Origin: Locusta migratoria
Taxonomy: Eukaryota > Arthropoda > Insecta > Orthoptera > Acrididae
NCBI GenBank assembly: GCA_026315105.1
Contig: CM048744.1
Location: forward strand, 905,181,094-905,245,093
DNA length: 64,000 bases
Reading direction: 5' to 3'
Of the stretch, positions 1-10,810 are shown in pieces. The notes below the pieces were generated by a model. The model made no database searches. It was not told the origin of the DNA and saw only the letters and a program-made list of their open reading frames with translations. Made by a program: the position numbers and the translations under genes. The stretch's first letter is position 1. Every line of letters begins with the position of its first letter.

Positions 1-421
1 TAACTTTTTGCTCCTCAGCATGCCTACAGTTGCATCAATTTATTACAACTTATAAATAAACTTCGAGACTACATACCGTGTTTATCACCTGAATGTAATA
101 CGCACTCACCACTCTGTCGACGTTGCTAATCATGCCATTTTCATCAGTCAACCAACTTCCGCAATTTCTCATTTTGCACTTTTTTTTTGCGAATATATCC
201 ACGTTTAATAATACTTGCAACATGTAAATATAACTCTCAGACTTAACCATCCTGCTGTATAACATAGGTAAAACAATGTATAATTTCAGCACATGATGTA
301 GGCGTACAATAAACAAACAAGTAAATACTTTTCTAGGCGACCTATCTTTACTCATTTTCATTTACTGTAAGTACAGATATTCTCAAATGCATGGGTAATA
401 ATACACAGTAATTCATCGTGG
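1..421. other. AT-rich DNA, no gene seen
   Basis: AT-rich stretch before the first SINE. A 103-codon minus-strand frame at 50-361 shows no recognisable domain and looks like a chance opening. I see no repeat boundary here. Confidence 0.5.
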
Positions 422-432
422 AATCCCGTAGG

Positions 433-612
433 GGACTAAGGCGATCCAGTCACGGTCTGCGCGGCCACTACTGTCGGGGGTTTGAATCCCCCCTCGGGCA
501 TGGATATTTATGCCATCCTAGTTCGAAAGTAGTTCATAAGTAGTTTGTAAGTTTAGGGACTGATGACCCCGTAGTTAAGTCCCATAGACTATACAAACAT
601 TTGAACATTAAA
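433..612 (+). mobile_element. Leu-type tRNA SINE, 5'-truncated
   Basis: The B box GGTTTGAATCC lies in the tRNA-like head, followed by the tail module that recurs through the window (GTAAGTTTAGGGACTGATGA, then ACAAACATTTGAACATT). The A-box part is missing, so this copy is 5'-truncated. It ends in an A run and is flanked by an 11 bp target duplication, AATCCCGTAGG at 422-432 and AATCCCATAGG at 622-632. It is a retroposed SINE transcribed by Pol III in its source copy and has no coding capacity. Confidence 0.85.
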
Positions 613-632
613 AAAAAAAAAAATCCCATAGG

Positions 633-995
633 TTGGTTCCAACAAGACAACTTCAGATTCCTACCGATACGTGCTGCTCACAGCATTCCCCGTAACAAAA
701 GTCCAAGACTTCGTGCCTGTAGGTTGTATCGCTCCAGAGCCCACTACTGTGCAGTCCAATATTCCGAACACGTGGAACTGGCGCCATTAAAGCGACACTG
801 ATATCTCCTTGAAGATGAACTTAGGTACTATGTCTTTAAAAGCAAACAAACAAATCAGCATTTGAATTAAGCTGTTAAATTTTAAAAATTAATCTCGTAC
901 CCAATTTATTTGAACGCGTGCCAGTAATGTCACGGGTGCCACTAGTTCGTCATCTCTAGCCTAAACGAAACATCACAGGACCGCTCTATTTTCTA
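633..995. other. Anonymous DNA
   Basis: No open frame or recognisable repeat. It contains a short A/T-rich spacer and then the T base that flanks the Helitron-like element at 996. Confidence 0.4.
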
Positions 996-1978
996 CTAGC
1001 TGAAAACCCGGTATTGCCCGGGTATTTATTCATTTATTCCTGCCTTTTTCAGGTATTTATTCATTTGTATAAAGGCTGTATGTCTGTAAAATCTGTTGGG
1101 AATACAATTAGTAGTAAAGAAGTCATAGATTAAAACTTGGTACGCGATGGGGCGGTTTTCCATGAAAGTTATGCTTATGTGCTCATATCTCATGAACTAC
1201 GCGTCCTACTGTGATACAATTTAGCAGGTACACTCAACTATATATGTGGAAACTGTCTGTAAAATTTCCTGCGGCTTCGATTTGTTATGTACAAATTATA
1301 AATTTTAACGCCATACCGATAGTCGTAGTTTTACTCCATAAACAACGGAAAAGTGGTAAGCGGAGAAACGTTTTTCCTTCCATCTTTTTACTATGGTTGC
1401 CAGCGAGAAAAAATTTAATAAAGGTTTGAAATTATGTTTAAAGTTTGTTGCAAGTCGCTAAGTACTGTCGTTCTCATACAGTATATCTCGGCGCATTATA
1501 TGGCTTTTTGTGTGTACCAAATTTGGTTGAAATCGGTCCAGTGGTTTAGGAGAAAATAGCAGCATTGTCGCAAAATGCAGCAGTTTTTCGCGCATCTCAT
1601 TGTTTATGTTGTCATATCTAGTGAACTATATACCGTATGTGATTCTTACACTTACGGCGACCGTCCATGGATTGAAGCTTAGGCCGGCCGCGGTGGCCGA
1701 GGGGTCTGAGGCGCTTAAGTCGCGGTCTGCACGGCCACTACGGTCGGGGGTTTGAATCCCCCCTCGGGCATGGATATTTGTGCCGTCCTAGTTCGTAAGT
1801 AGTTCATAAGTAGTTTGTAAGTTTAGGGACTGAAGACCCCGTAGTTAAGTCCCGTAAGCTTTACAAACAAACACTTGATTGAAGCTTACGTGTACAAAAT
1901 TTCATGAAGATTGGAACAAAACTGTAGATTTGTATGCAACACGTACAAATATACGGACACTCTGTTTTATATATTAGA
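996..1978 (-). mobile_element. Non-autonomous Helitron-like element, copy 1
   Basis: Read on the minus strand the element begins A|TCTAATATATAAAA at 1978 and ends in a GC-rich hairpin (AACCCGG/CCGGGT, about 1004-1023) followed by CTAG|T at 996. A 5' TC, a 3' hairpin about ten bases before CTRR, and insertion between A and T without target duplication are the Helitron hallmarks. There is no Rep/helicase frame, so it is non-autonomous. It is 983 bp including a nested SINE at 1682-1876. A homologous copy lies in the opposite orientation at about 27308-28263. The family could alternatively be another class with a palindromic end; the A/T flanks favour Helitron. Confidence 0.65.
1682..1876 (+). 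mobile_element. Leu-type tRNA SINE, full length, nested in Helitron
   Basis: Full head with A box GGTGGCCGAGGGG and B box GGTTTGAATCC, followed by the standard tail. A perfect 12 bp target duplication GATTGAAGCTTA occurs at 1670-1681 and 1877-1888. It interrupts the Helitron-like element at 996-1978, so it is younger than that element. Confidence 0.92.
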
Positions 1979-2059
1979 TATACTGAAAGTTCTCTTGGTG
2001 AAAGTTCTTTTGGTGAAAGTTCTCTTAATGGATGGATAAAAATTATCTGGTATTTTAAA

Positions 2060-2518
2060 CTTCCTGGCAGATCAAAATTGTGTGCCGGAACCTAGACTCG
2101 AACCTATGATCTTTGCCTTTCGTGGGCAAGCGCTCTTCCGACTGAGCTATCACAACACGACTCACTCTCCGTCCACACAACTTTACTTCCGCCAGTACCT
2201 CGCCTCCTAATTTCCAAACTTCACAGATTCTTCTACGAACCTTGCAGGACTAGCAGTCCTGGAAGAAAGGATATGGTGGAGACATGGCTTAGCCACAGCC
2301 TAAGGGATGTTTCCAGAATGAAACTTTCATTCTGCAGCAGAGTGTGCGCTGATATGAAACTTCCCGGCAGATCAAAATTGTGGCGGGTAGCTCAGTCGGT
2401 AGAGTGCTTGCCCGCGAAAGGTAATGGGCGCAGGTTCGAGTCCCGGTTCCGGCACACAATTTTGATCTGCCAGAAGTTTCCAGCGCACACTTCGCCGCAG
2501 AGTGAAATTTTCATTCCA
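2060..2518. repeat. Inverted element carrying two tRNA-like modules
   Basis: The arm from 2060 (AAACTTCCTGGCAGATCAAA) is repeated inverted near 2450-2480. Each arm carries a tRNA-like segment: minus strand at about 2088-2160 and plus strand at about 2382-2455 (A box TAGCTCAGTCGGTAGAG, B box GGTTCGAGTCC). A second member at 55197-55618 is a more perfect palindrome with the same arms. The centre here contains an extra ~200 bp that is not palindromic. I read it as a non-autonomous foldback-type repeat, not as working tRNA genes: the anticodon loops lack the conserved U33. Confidence 0.7.
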
Positions 2519-5428
2519 CATGGTGTTTGTCTGAGGATTACATTTTTTGCTTACTTGTAAATTAAATATATACTCCTTATTTAATCTATGGTATTACGTC
2601 AGGTTTGTGTGCCTACCATTGTAACAATGTGTCTAATAATCATATCACCTTCTTTTTTACGAAATTCCCTTACTTTATCTGAACAAAGATCAAATTACGA
2701 AAAACCAAAATTACTTGCTTGGACGGTGAAAGAAGGATATTTCAGACCATCCACTAAAGATTTAACTGGCACCTCTGGTTGTAGGTATGAAATTCGTTCA
2801 ACTGCGAGAGAGTTTCTGTAAAGAATATGTAACCCATTCATAATCTGATTACTGTAATGTTTAGTCTAACTGTGCTCTACAGACACTGCACTTCGTGTCC
2901 CTGCACTTAATTCCTACGTCGATGATAAACTGGAAACCCTAAGTACTTAACCAGCAAGGTAGAATGGGAGTGCAAATAACTAAGCACAAAAATTAGTTGC
3001 ATTTTTTATTTCAGCTTGGTTTATCAAGCTAAATCATCAAAAAATGTGAGTGAATTATTAAGGAACTGGTATGACTTGGGTGATAAGTGAGTGCTGAAAG
3101 CAGAGAAGGTTTCTTTTAAACTCAGATATCTGAATTTATATTTTCAATATCTGTGGCAACCACTTAAAGCAGATCTACATGATTAATGTAACAATAAGTT
3201 GCAAAATCTTAGCTTTATCTACTTCCGAAATTTTCCATGTTATTTAAAGTGCATTAAGTATACCTAAATCCATTATTTTCGTTTTCCATTCGTGACATTA
3301 CCGCCCAATAGAAATACTGGTAATTAATAGCATTTGATAATTAAACAGTATGAAGTTCGCTGCAAACATTGACCATGCCAATGCACTAAATGTTACACAA
3401 TTTTAATCTTATTAATTATGGTAGCAATGTATGTACGCAGTTAGGTGACAAAATTTACAGTTAGGCCAAAGGTAGAAATTCTTCACGTTGAGATTTGCTG
3501 TGTGCTTGTAGCTGACAGGAGGCCAGCGAGCAGGCCGACGTTGGTGGCTTGTTCCAGCTTAGGATTTTCCAGTTTCGTTTCCAGTGAGGGGAGAGAGGGA
3601 CAATGGCGAGTGCCAGGTGCAGTGCAGTGCACAGCGTGAAATAAAATATTCTAATACTACTTGCATTTGAAGTAATCTGATGCAGTTAGGAACCTTTAAG
3701 GCCCTCATTACAAAATAGCCTGTTGACAAATAAACAATACATTAGCTGATATAGTCACATCTGTCGTAATATGTTTAATTGATAGTGAAAAGTAATAAAT
3801 TACCAATGAATACAAGACAGTTACACAACTACCATGGCAATGTTTGTTTATAAAAGTAATAATCTGTGATATAAGAAATTGCACGATTGTGATAAATAGT
3901 ACAAAGGATGTTTATACCAATATAAAAACCTAAGAAGACATTTATTTAATGTGTAGTGTAATTATTTTGATATTAAATAAAGTTTTAGAAATGTATTGCC
4001 TGAGCGCTGTACGTTGGAAGTCGGTTAGAACAGCTCACATGGGGAAGTTGATGACGTAGGGGAAAAAACCCAGCGGTTGAGCTTTTGGCGCGCGTGCGCG
4101 CGTGGGCAGCAAGTGACGAGTCGCGAGCGAGTGGGGTAGCTGGCATCGCATTGAATTAAAATGACTGTGATTTATTAATGTAACACGTGTCGTCGCATAG
4201 GCATGAACATAAACGGTTGTTGAGACAGCCACATGGTGTGAAAACTATAATATTCATTTTGTCTGGGGGCTCACGAGCTATAACTTTATTTGATAAATGT
4301 GTTGACGTACAGACGTATCAGCCACAGGGTTCTAATATTGTGAAATAAACAACATAAAGTGAACTTTTACGTGTTTTCAAAAATAGTAGTTAGTACATCC
4401 TTTTCTCTCATGAACTTTACTTTATTATGAATTTTTTTGTTAATCATATGCAGGGAAGGAAAGCTGCGAACGTGTGATATCCCCTAGAAAACGAGTCAAA
4501 CGGTAGCAATCACAGATACAGTGTTTTTGCATGTTTAGGAATTTGGTTCGCAGTTGGTGGTTGTGAGTTTTCAAAAATTAAACTTTCCTTATTTTAAAAC
4601 TCTCACCCCGACCTTCACCCTCGCACATTCCACGCTTACGATAATTCGTGTAAAACATAATTCATATCTGCGATGTACAGTTTCTGCTGCTCATGTTCAC
4701 TGCTTCTCGGATGCACCTTGCCATAACCGCTTCTAAACTGCCCCTGCGTCTACTCCCTCAGCGTAAGGATAGGGCCAGCAGCAATGCTTCTGTGATCGAC
4801 TGCGATGGCACGTAAAAGCAAATCAAAGCTGTCCTCCATGTTCACAGACAGTCAGTCACAAAGAACTTCCCGTTTTAACCCACAACAGGGATATTTAATT
4901 ACTCCATGGTTTCCCCGTCCAGAAATTTGAAGAGTATAGGTAACAGTTGACTTTAGTCTGCAAAATTCGTCTACACAATCATGAACAAAATGGAAATAAA
5001 ATATTTACATATGGATATGACAGAAGAATTATGTAAAATCCGAGGAATATCTCACAAATCAACAAAACATGGAGTATGTGGGAGATTTTTGGGTAGAATA
5101 ACATTAACATTGTATGATATATGCTTCACACTCAAATTCGTAAACTGCAAAAAATGTCCAGCATCAGATAACAACAGTGATACTGGATAACAAATACTTC
5201 TCAAATTTCTGTGATACAAATCTCTTTGTCTAAAAACAAAAAATCCACCTCAGGCTCTTCCTTTAGGAACTCCGCTTTAGATCATGTCACACCTTTACAT
5301 TGTTGTGAAACCTATAGCTTTCTTTTTGGTTTCTATTTGCTAAGTCAATATTTTATGAAATTAATTCTGCTCTTTTTTCCCTAAAACTGCGGACATTCCA
5401 TTTATTCAAGCCCGTTTATTGCAGTTAT
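2519..5428. other. Anonymous AT-rich DNA with one GC pocket
   Basis: Nearly 3 kb without long frames or repeat ends that I can place. About 4085-4140 is locally GC-rich with an alternating CG/GC run (GCGCGCGTGCGCGCGTG). No coding, splice or RNA structure signal accompanies it, so I do not call a promoter. Confidence 0.4.
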
Positions 5429-5515
5429 ATGCAGAAGAACGTATGGCGAACGCTAATAAAAATAAGGGGCAGGATGACAGGACATATATTAAAGCGACCT
5501 GAATGGCATGAGAGC
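5429..5515 (+). pseudogene. Possible LINE C-terminal scrap
   Basis: The frame contains RGRMTGHILKRPEW, which resembles the [RK]M.GHI.R segment found near the C terminus of RTE-like LINE ORFs (compare GHILRHQGI at about 62330). The homology is short and nothing else of the element is visible, so this is a weak call. Confidence 0.35.
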
Positions 5516-5929
5516 TCAAACGTATTTCACTTAATAAAATTCTGTATTCCTTCTGATTCTAAAAATACACATAATTCATTTATAGCAACTCATCGTTTCA
5601 TTATTAAATATCTTTCTAAAGCGGACGTGGTATACGAATTCCTAGCTTGCACACAATTGTCTAACACAAAATCTTGCCTACAATGACTTATTTAGTTCCG
5701 TCAAGCATAAAAACCGTTTATATTTGCTAAAATTATATTTCTTACGACATTTAGGTATCTTCCATTAGAGGTATGTGTTTAAGTTGAAAGGAACATACAA
5801 ACGTTGGTTCTACAATCAAGCTCCACAGAGTTTAATATACTGATTAAGAAACAAATAGTTTTTTAACAGTTACGAGGGGGATTTGGAAAATAAGTTTCCA
5901 CTGTCGTCTGTGATCAGAGTCGCGTAAAA

Positions 5930-6198
5930 GGTAAAGCAGTCAACAACCCGAAGATTGGTTAGAACACCACAGTGCTTTACTAGGCTTGGCCTTATTTGGA
6001 GGTGGTATGCCGTTGCCTTCCTCCGACCTTCGTGCTGACTTACCCAGCCAGTTATAAGCGGACCTAGAGTTTAACGTGGATTCCGAACCACGGTGCTACT
6101 CGGTATTTTTCACATGAGCAATACTGCCAGAGGGGAAAGAAGTGGAAAGTGACAAATAAAAATCCTAGGCCTGGCGGGGATCGAAGCCGCGACCTTTA
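5930..6198 (-). mobile_element. Cys-tRNA-like SINE, 5'-truncated
   Basis: It matches the complete copy at 39933-40255 over its whole body (CACGGTGCTACTCGGTATTT and neighbouring blocks are shared). On the minus strand the tRNA-like head is at the right. Only the B-box half (GGCTTCGATCCCCG) remains, so the 5' half of the tRNA region is lost next to the mariner at 6221. Confidence 0.8.
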
Positions 6199-6220
6199 AT
6201 GAAAGTGAAAAAAATAGAAT

Positions 6221-7010
6221 GAGACATATCTTTATTTTTCTACTTAATTTCCAAGTACATTGAGACATTTGTCATACCTATTTATAAGCTTCAAAAAGCC
6301 TTCCAGAAAAATATCATGGCGTTGCATACGGAACAAACGACTTGTTTGACGTCAGAATTGCTTCCAAAGCGCCTTCCGCCAAGAATCTTCAAAGCTGGAA
6401 ACAAATGGAAATCACTTGGTGCGAGATCAGGATTGTATGGCGGATGGTGAAAGGGCTCCCTACCATGAGTTGCAATATGATTTTGCGTTGCCGTCTCCGA
6501 GTGTGGTCTCGCATTGTCTTCCAACAGCAGAACGCCATGCCGCTTTTCCGAAACACCTCTTTCAATTTCGACAGAGTGGCACAGAATCGCGCAGCATTGC
6601 TGGTTGCATCCTCCAAAACGTCCAGCAACAAAATTTCTTGGACGTCCTAGAAAATGGTGAGTAGCACTTTACCGGAGACGAAGTGCTTTTGAACTTCTTT
6701 CGGACAGGTGATGACGGATGTTTCCACTCCATGGATGCGGCCTTCGATACGGACGGGTATTGGTGGACCCACGTTACATCCCTACGTCTCAATCCGAAAC
6801 GGAAAGTCATCTGCTTGATCGCGGTCGACCTTCTACCCAATGGTATATCGGTGTCTTGCACCTGCGCGCTCAATTGCTATCGTCTTTCGCCCATAGTCGT
6901 TCAATGCTTCTTCCGTATGCAACGCACTGGTTTTTATTGGACGGCTTTTTGAAGCTTATAAAGCCACATGACAAATGTCTCAATGTACTTGGAAAATAAA
7001 GATATGTCAC
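6221..7010 (-). mobile_element. Rearranged mariner element with inverted 3' ends
   Basis: The minus strand encodes decayed mariner transposase in several frames. The catalytic core includes TWVHQYP and SMEWKHPSSPV (about 6790-6730), NAARFC (about 6590), DNARPH (about 6515) and PPYNPDLAPSDFHLFPALK (about 6445-6385), followed by the C-terminal DKCLNVLGN. The N-terminal helix-turn-helix domain is absent. The final ~105-115 bp, including the codons for DKCLNVLG, is repeated in inverted orientation at 6905-7010, so both ends derive from the transposase 3' end. The E of the first GDETW motif is V, and frameshifts abound. It is non-functional. Confidence 0.85.
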
Positions 7011-7409
7011 CTTAGCCACATTAGATTCGCTGCCCGCCAGGTACACGGACTGTAACAAAACATTTGTCTTTTTCCAGTTTGACGATGCGCTAACATTGCG
7101 AAACGCGTTATTGGAGAATAAAATATTGCAACAGAGACTGAGAATTTTTTAATTATTCAACACTGTTGCTGCACCAGCCGCCACCACTACCATCATGGAA
7201 TGGAATGAAATGTATATGTCTTATCTTTAATGTCTCATTTTATTTGTTTACACAACTTTGCCCGCAGTTGACAGTTGCAAAGTTCAGTGTCGATAATAAA
7301 ATCTGTACCTTTTAGGGGCTCAACTAAATTCTTGTTTAAAAATTATTCTTATATATAAATCTTCAGCTGACAGGTGGCTCTAGTGTGGGTGACAGTATTC
7401 CATTGCAAC
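7011..7409. other. Anonymous DNA
   Basis: AT-rich sequence between the mariner and a SINE fragment. No open frame or repeat identified. Confidence 0.4.
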
Positions 7410-7518
7410 TACGGGGTCATCAGTCCCTAAACTTACAAACTAATTATGAACTAGCTAAGACTAAGGGCGGCACAAATATCCATGCCCGAGGGGGGATTCG
7501 AACCCCCGACCGTAGTGT
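7410..7518 (-). mobile_element. Leu-type SINE fragment
   Basis: On the minus strand it runs from the B box (GGGGGTTCGAATCCCCCC) through the tail to ACTGATGACCCCGTAGTT. Both the A-box head and the terminal ACAAACATTTGAACA are missing. No target duplication was found. Confidence 0.85.
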
Positions 7519-8597
7519 AACGTTTTTCTTGTGTATGTGTTTTAAAATGTTGTTTTTGTACCTGCGTATTTTGTCGTTTCACACCGTAAAAAGCCATAAC
7601 GAAGAAGTGAAATAGTAAATTTTACAGTAATCAACAGTAGGGTATGGCTGGGAATCTTACAAATGATGACATGGTTAGGCCGCAGCGAAATGACGTTAGA
7701 CTTGGTCCTGCTTCAAAACGCAATTAGAAACATCTTATCTAAAATGAACAAGAAGTTGCTTTTGGAAAAAGTTACATTTTTATTAGTAGGCTTTCAGAAC
7801 TGTGTTTGTCTTTTGATAAATGTAATTACTGAAAAATCCCTTACTTTTTTTTGAGGACATACATCAGGAATGAGTCCTGTCCAGCAAACCTGTAATGGAA
7901 AATCAAGGCTGTAATGTCAAGAAGTTTTAATGACATATTCCGTAACATGCACAAAACATGGTTAACTGTAAATTCACCTTGCTTATGCCATGAGCTATAT
8001 TTTAAACGGACGAAAAGCATCCAAAATGAGTGGCACTCTCATTGATAGCTTTTGTTATATATAGCTTGGGTCAGTACGATTCTGGCAGCACAACACTGTG
8101 AAGTTGTATTCGACCATTTCTCTCATCAGTTGTTTAAACTGCGCGCAGCTGTATAGGATACCGGCACAAGTGTAAGGTATGTGGAGTAATACAATTTCCA
8201 TGGATAAAACAGATGACAGTTGCACCAATTCATCCTTAGTTTACTGAATTGTACATGGACATTGATTTGAAAATGTTATTTGACGTTAGTGTCATACATT
8301 TCGTGACAGACGTAGTATAGACAACGATGAAGAACTGGACGGCAATATGCTGCGGACGATAAACTTGTTCCAAAAGTGAATAAAGTGGTCAGACAGATCA
8401 CCGTTACGCCGTTTCCGAACTCTCAACGTCAATGATTGCATTGGTGTGTGGCTACAGTCGTAGTCAGAAGACTTTTACGATCAAGAGATTTTGAAGCTTG
8501 TGAAGCGCTTATAGGAAAAGTTTGAATAAGCAAAATAGCTGAAAGAGTATACTGTTCAGTGGTAGAAAAGTACAGTTCCCACATGCGTTTTATGGGA
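7519..8597. other. Anonymous AT-rich DNA
   Basis: No recognisable coding or mobile features. Short frames here carry no domain signal. Confidence 0.4.
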
Positions 8598-9235
8598 AAA
8601 AAATCACACTGACGTGTTTTACGGCCCACTTTAGATTTGTAGTTTTATAAGTTTTAGCAAACATTTTGGACCAAAATAATAATGTAAACAACAAACAATT
8701 AATTAATAATAATGTCTGAAACCCTTTTAGGTAAAACAAAAAATTTCAGGTAGTGGCGTGTTTTGAACCACGGATCTTCAGCGTTACAGTTCAACGCATT
8801 GCCCAATACGCTACGTGTAACACTTAAAAAGTTACGTCCTTTAATCCAATACTATTGATGGCAGTTATCAACTGCTGCTAATATGGCGTTTGTAGACACT
8901 ACATTACCATTTATCGTACGAAGAACGACTTTATTTTTTTTTTTTTTTTTTTTTTTTAATTCTTCAGTGCGCCATTGCTTTGGAAGGAAAACGTGTAAGT
9001 TAAAATAAGAAAATAATCAAATACTCAAAGCCAGATGTCTTATGCCAGAGAGAGTTCTGGGCGAGGAATGTCACGTGATATCTGCGAACGGCTGGGTTTC
9101 GTTAATTCAGTGGAGGTCGTCAAAACACTGTTATTTTTGCAAATATCTCTCAAACGATACGAGATATGAAAAAACCATAAGGGAACAAAGCTGTAGAGAA
9201 TCTTCTCCTTTAAAAATTAGGTTATTCAATTTTTT
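8598..9235. repeat. Dispersed repeat A, copy 1
   Basis: About 640 bp shared with an interrupted copy between 39796 and 44115. Matching blocks include GACGTGTTTTACG...CCCACTTTAGATTT, ACCATTTATCGTACGAAGA, TTCTTCAGTGCGCCATTGCT, GCCAGAGAGAGT and AAATATCTCTCAAACGAT. A tRNA-like segment with a decayed B box lies on the minus strand at about 8757-8825, and a 24-base T run at 8934-8957. The class is unknown; it has no coding frame. Confidence 0.6.
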
Positions 9236-9929
9236 AAGTGCTTCCCAATATAGTTTATCTTTAATTGCAAACACACACATCCTACTGTACCAAACACATT
9301 AAATTCTTAATGAAACATTATAGCAAGATATTCTACTCAGAAACGTAATTATAGGCATCTCGTTTGACATCGTAGTGTTGTCAAAGATTTGACGCCAGCA
9401 GCAAAAATTTCAAGTGGACACATTCTTGAAACTAAATGGTTTCAGATATAGAAAACATTAATGCACATTGTTGTTTTCTTTGATATTCGATTATATAGTC
9501 ATTGTTTTCAATGGTCCAAAATAGTGTAGATGCATAAAAGACGCATAATATGTTTTACATGACATATATCCAGTCAGGAAACTGCGTGATATGGGCTTAC
9601 AAAATTTAAGCAACAGAATGCACATTGCACAAGACTTTGTCTCTCTTGCTCCCTTCGTGCAAACTGCAAGTGTTCGAGAAAAATGGAGTAGGATCTTTTT
9701 TGCAGAAATTTTATATAGTTTAATTTTGTACTGGAATGCGTTTTTGCTACCGACTGCAGATTTCCTGTTATTAAGAAAAAATATATAACATTAAATAAAT
9801 ACGTTTCATCTCGAAAACTATTCGGAATAGGACATTAGCCTATATGACGGTTTCTGTTGCTTCAGATGATCGTTTCTGTAAGCGAGCTGCAAGCTATATC
9901 AGAAAACAGGAGTAGAGAGAACAGAGAGA
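9236..9929. other. Anonymous AT-rich DNA
   Basis: No coding or repeat feature recognised. Confidence 0.4.
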
Positions 9930-10495
9930 TGCGCGGAGTCGCTTTGTTTGGCACCACGGTTCGCCAGAGGAGTGGGGGGGGGGGGGGGAATAATGAGCAG
10001 CCCGCCACACGGGCGGCTCCGCAAGCGATCGGAGTCGGGAGAGTGGTGGGGAGAGGTGAACCCGTTAACCAGGAAACTCACCGACTCAGTTGGCGGTCGG
10101 ATAGCCCCGATCGCCGGAGTCGTGGGGAGCAGCGAGTCAGCGGTAGTCGGGAGCTGCGTGCTCACTGAACCGCGGTGCTTGCGCGACTCACCGATTCTCG
10201 ACTCGCAGCGCGGATGCGCTGCATCTGTTTAGGCGCTCATTTTTTGCAGTTTTATACTTGCAAATGGTCTATAGCAAATTTATTTTGTAGCTTAGGAAAC
10301 TTCTGAAGCATGTAGCAAGGGGTTTAGGAAACGTCTGAAGAATGTGGCAAGGGATGCTTATGCAGCTCATTGCTGTCACCAGAGGGACTTTTCGGATCAG
10401 ATGAACTATTACTCTTTTTTTGGATTCATCCATCACTCACTCCTTAGAAGGATCTGGCTCTTTGAATCAGTTCAGGAGCAGATTGCCCATCTCTA
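9930..10495. repeat. GC-rich block ending in a hAT-like terminus
   Basis: The right boundary near 10494 reads, on the minus strand, TAGAGATGGGCAATCTGCTC, similar to hAT termini elsewhere in the window (CAGAGGTGGGCA at 13462). The matching left terminus and an 8 bp duplication were not found. The interior at 9974-10230 is GC-rich, with a 15-base G run. A partial hAT-type non-autonomous element is the best guess. Confidence 0.3.
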
Positions 10496-10552
10496 GTCTG
10501 TAGCAAGAAGCCTTAGACTATGCGGACATTCCGCACAGCATTAAAGACACTG

Positions 10553-10650
10553 TAGGACGAGCAGGATGATAGGACATGTTGTTATTGTTGTCGTCTTGGT
10601 AGAACAGTGGTTTGATACAGCTCTCACAGCTCTCCATTTCTGAATGAAGA
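10553..10650 (-). pseudogene. RTE LINE 3'-end scrap
   Basis: GTTGTTATTGTTGTCGTC followed by GTTTGATACAGCTCTC matches, in orientation and order, the 3' end of the RTE copy at 62158-62220 (TTGTTGTCTTTAGTC, then TTTGATGCAGCTCTCC). It is only the extreme 3' end. Confidence 0.5.
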
Positions 10651-10810
10651 GTGTCTTTTTAGCTCTCGACGGACACACAGAAAACGTCACCTTCATATTT
10701 CGTAAGTGAAGCCGGCTTCTGATTAGAAGCGACATAAAGTATTTTTATTTTTGTCTGCGGTTGTTCGTTTTAGTTTCTAAATTTAAATTGTGCGCTCGTG
10801 TATATTAGAT

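Noticed and set aside
4083..4140. GC-rich pocket as a CpG-type promoter
   Set aside because: Only ~60 bp long, with a Z-DNA-like GCGC run and no adjacent exon or transcript signal.
9974..9988. Homopolymer runs (G here; A or T at 8934, 38977, 40713, 45957, 54137) as functional signals
   Set aside because: They look like retroposon tails or slippage products; only the T run at 46292-46318 could be tied to a specific element.
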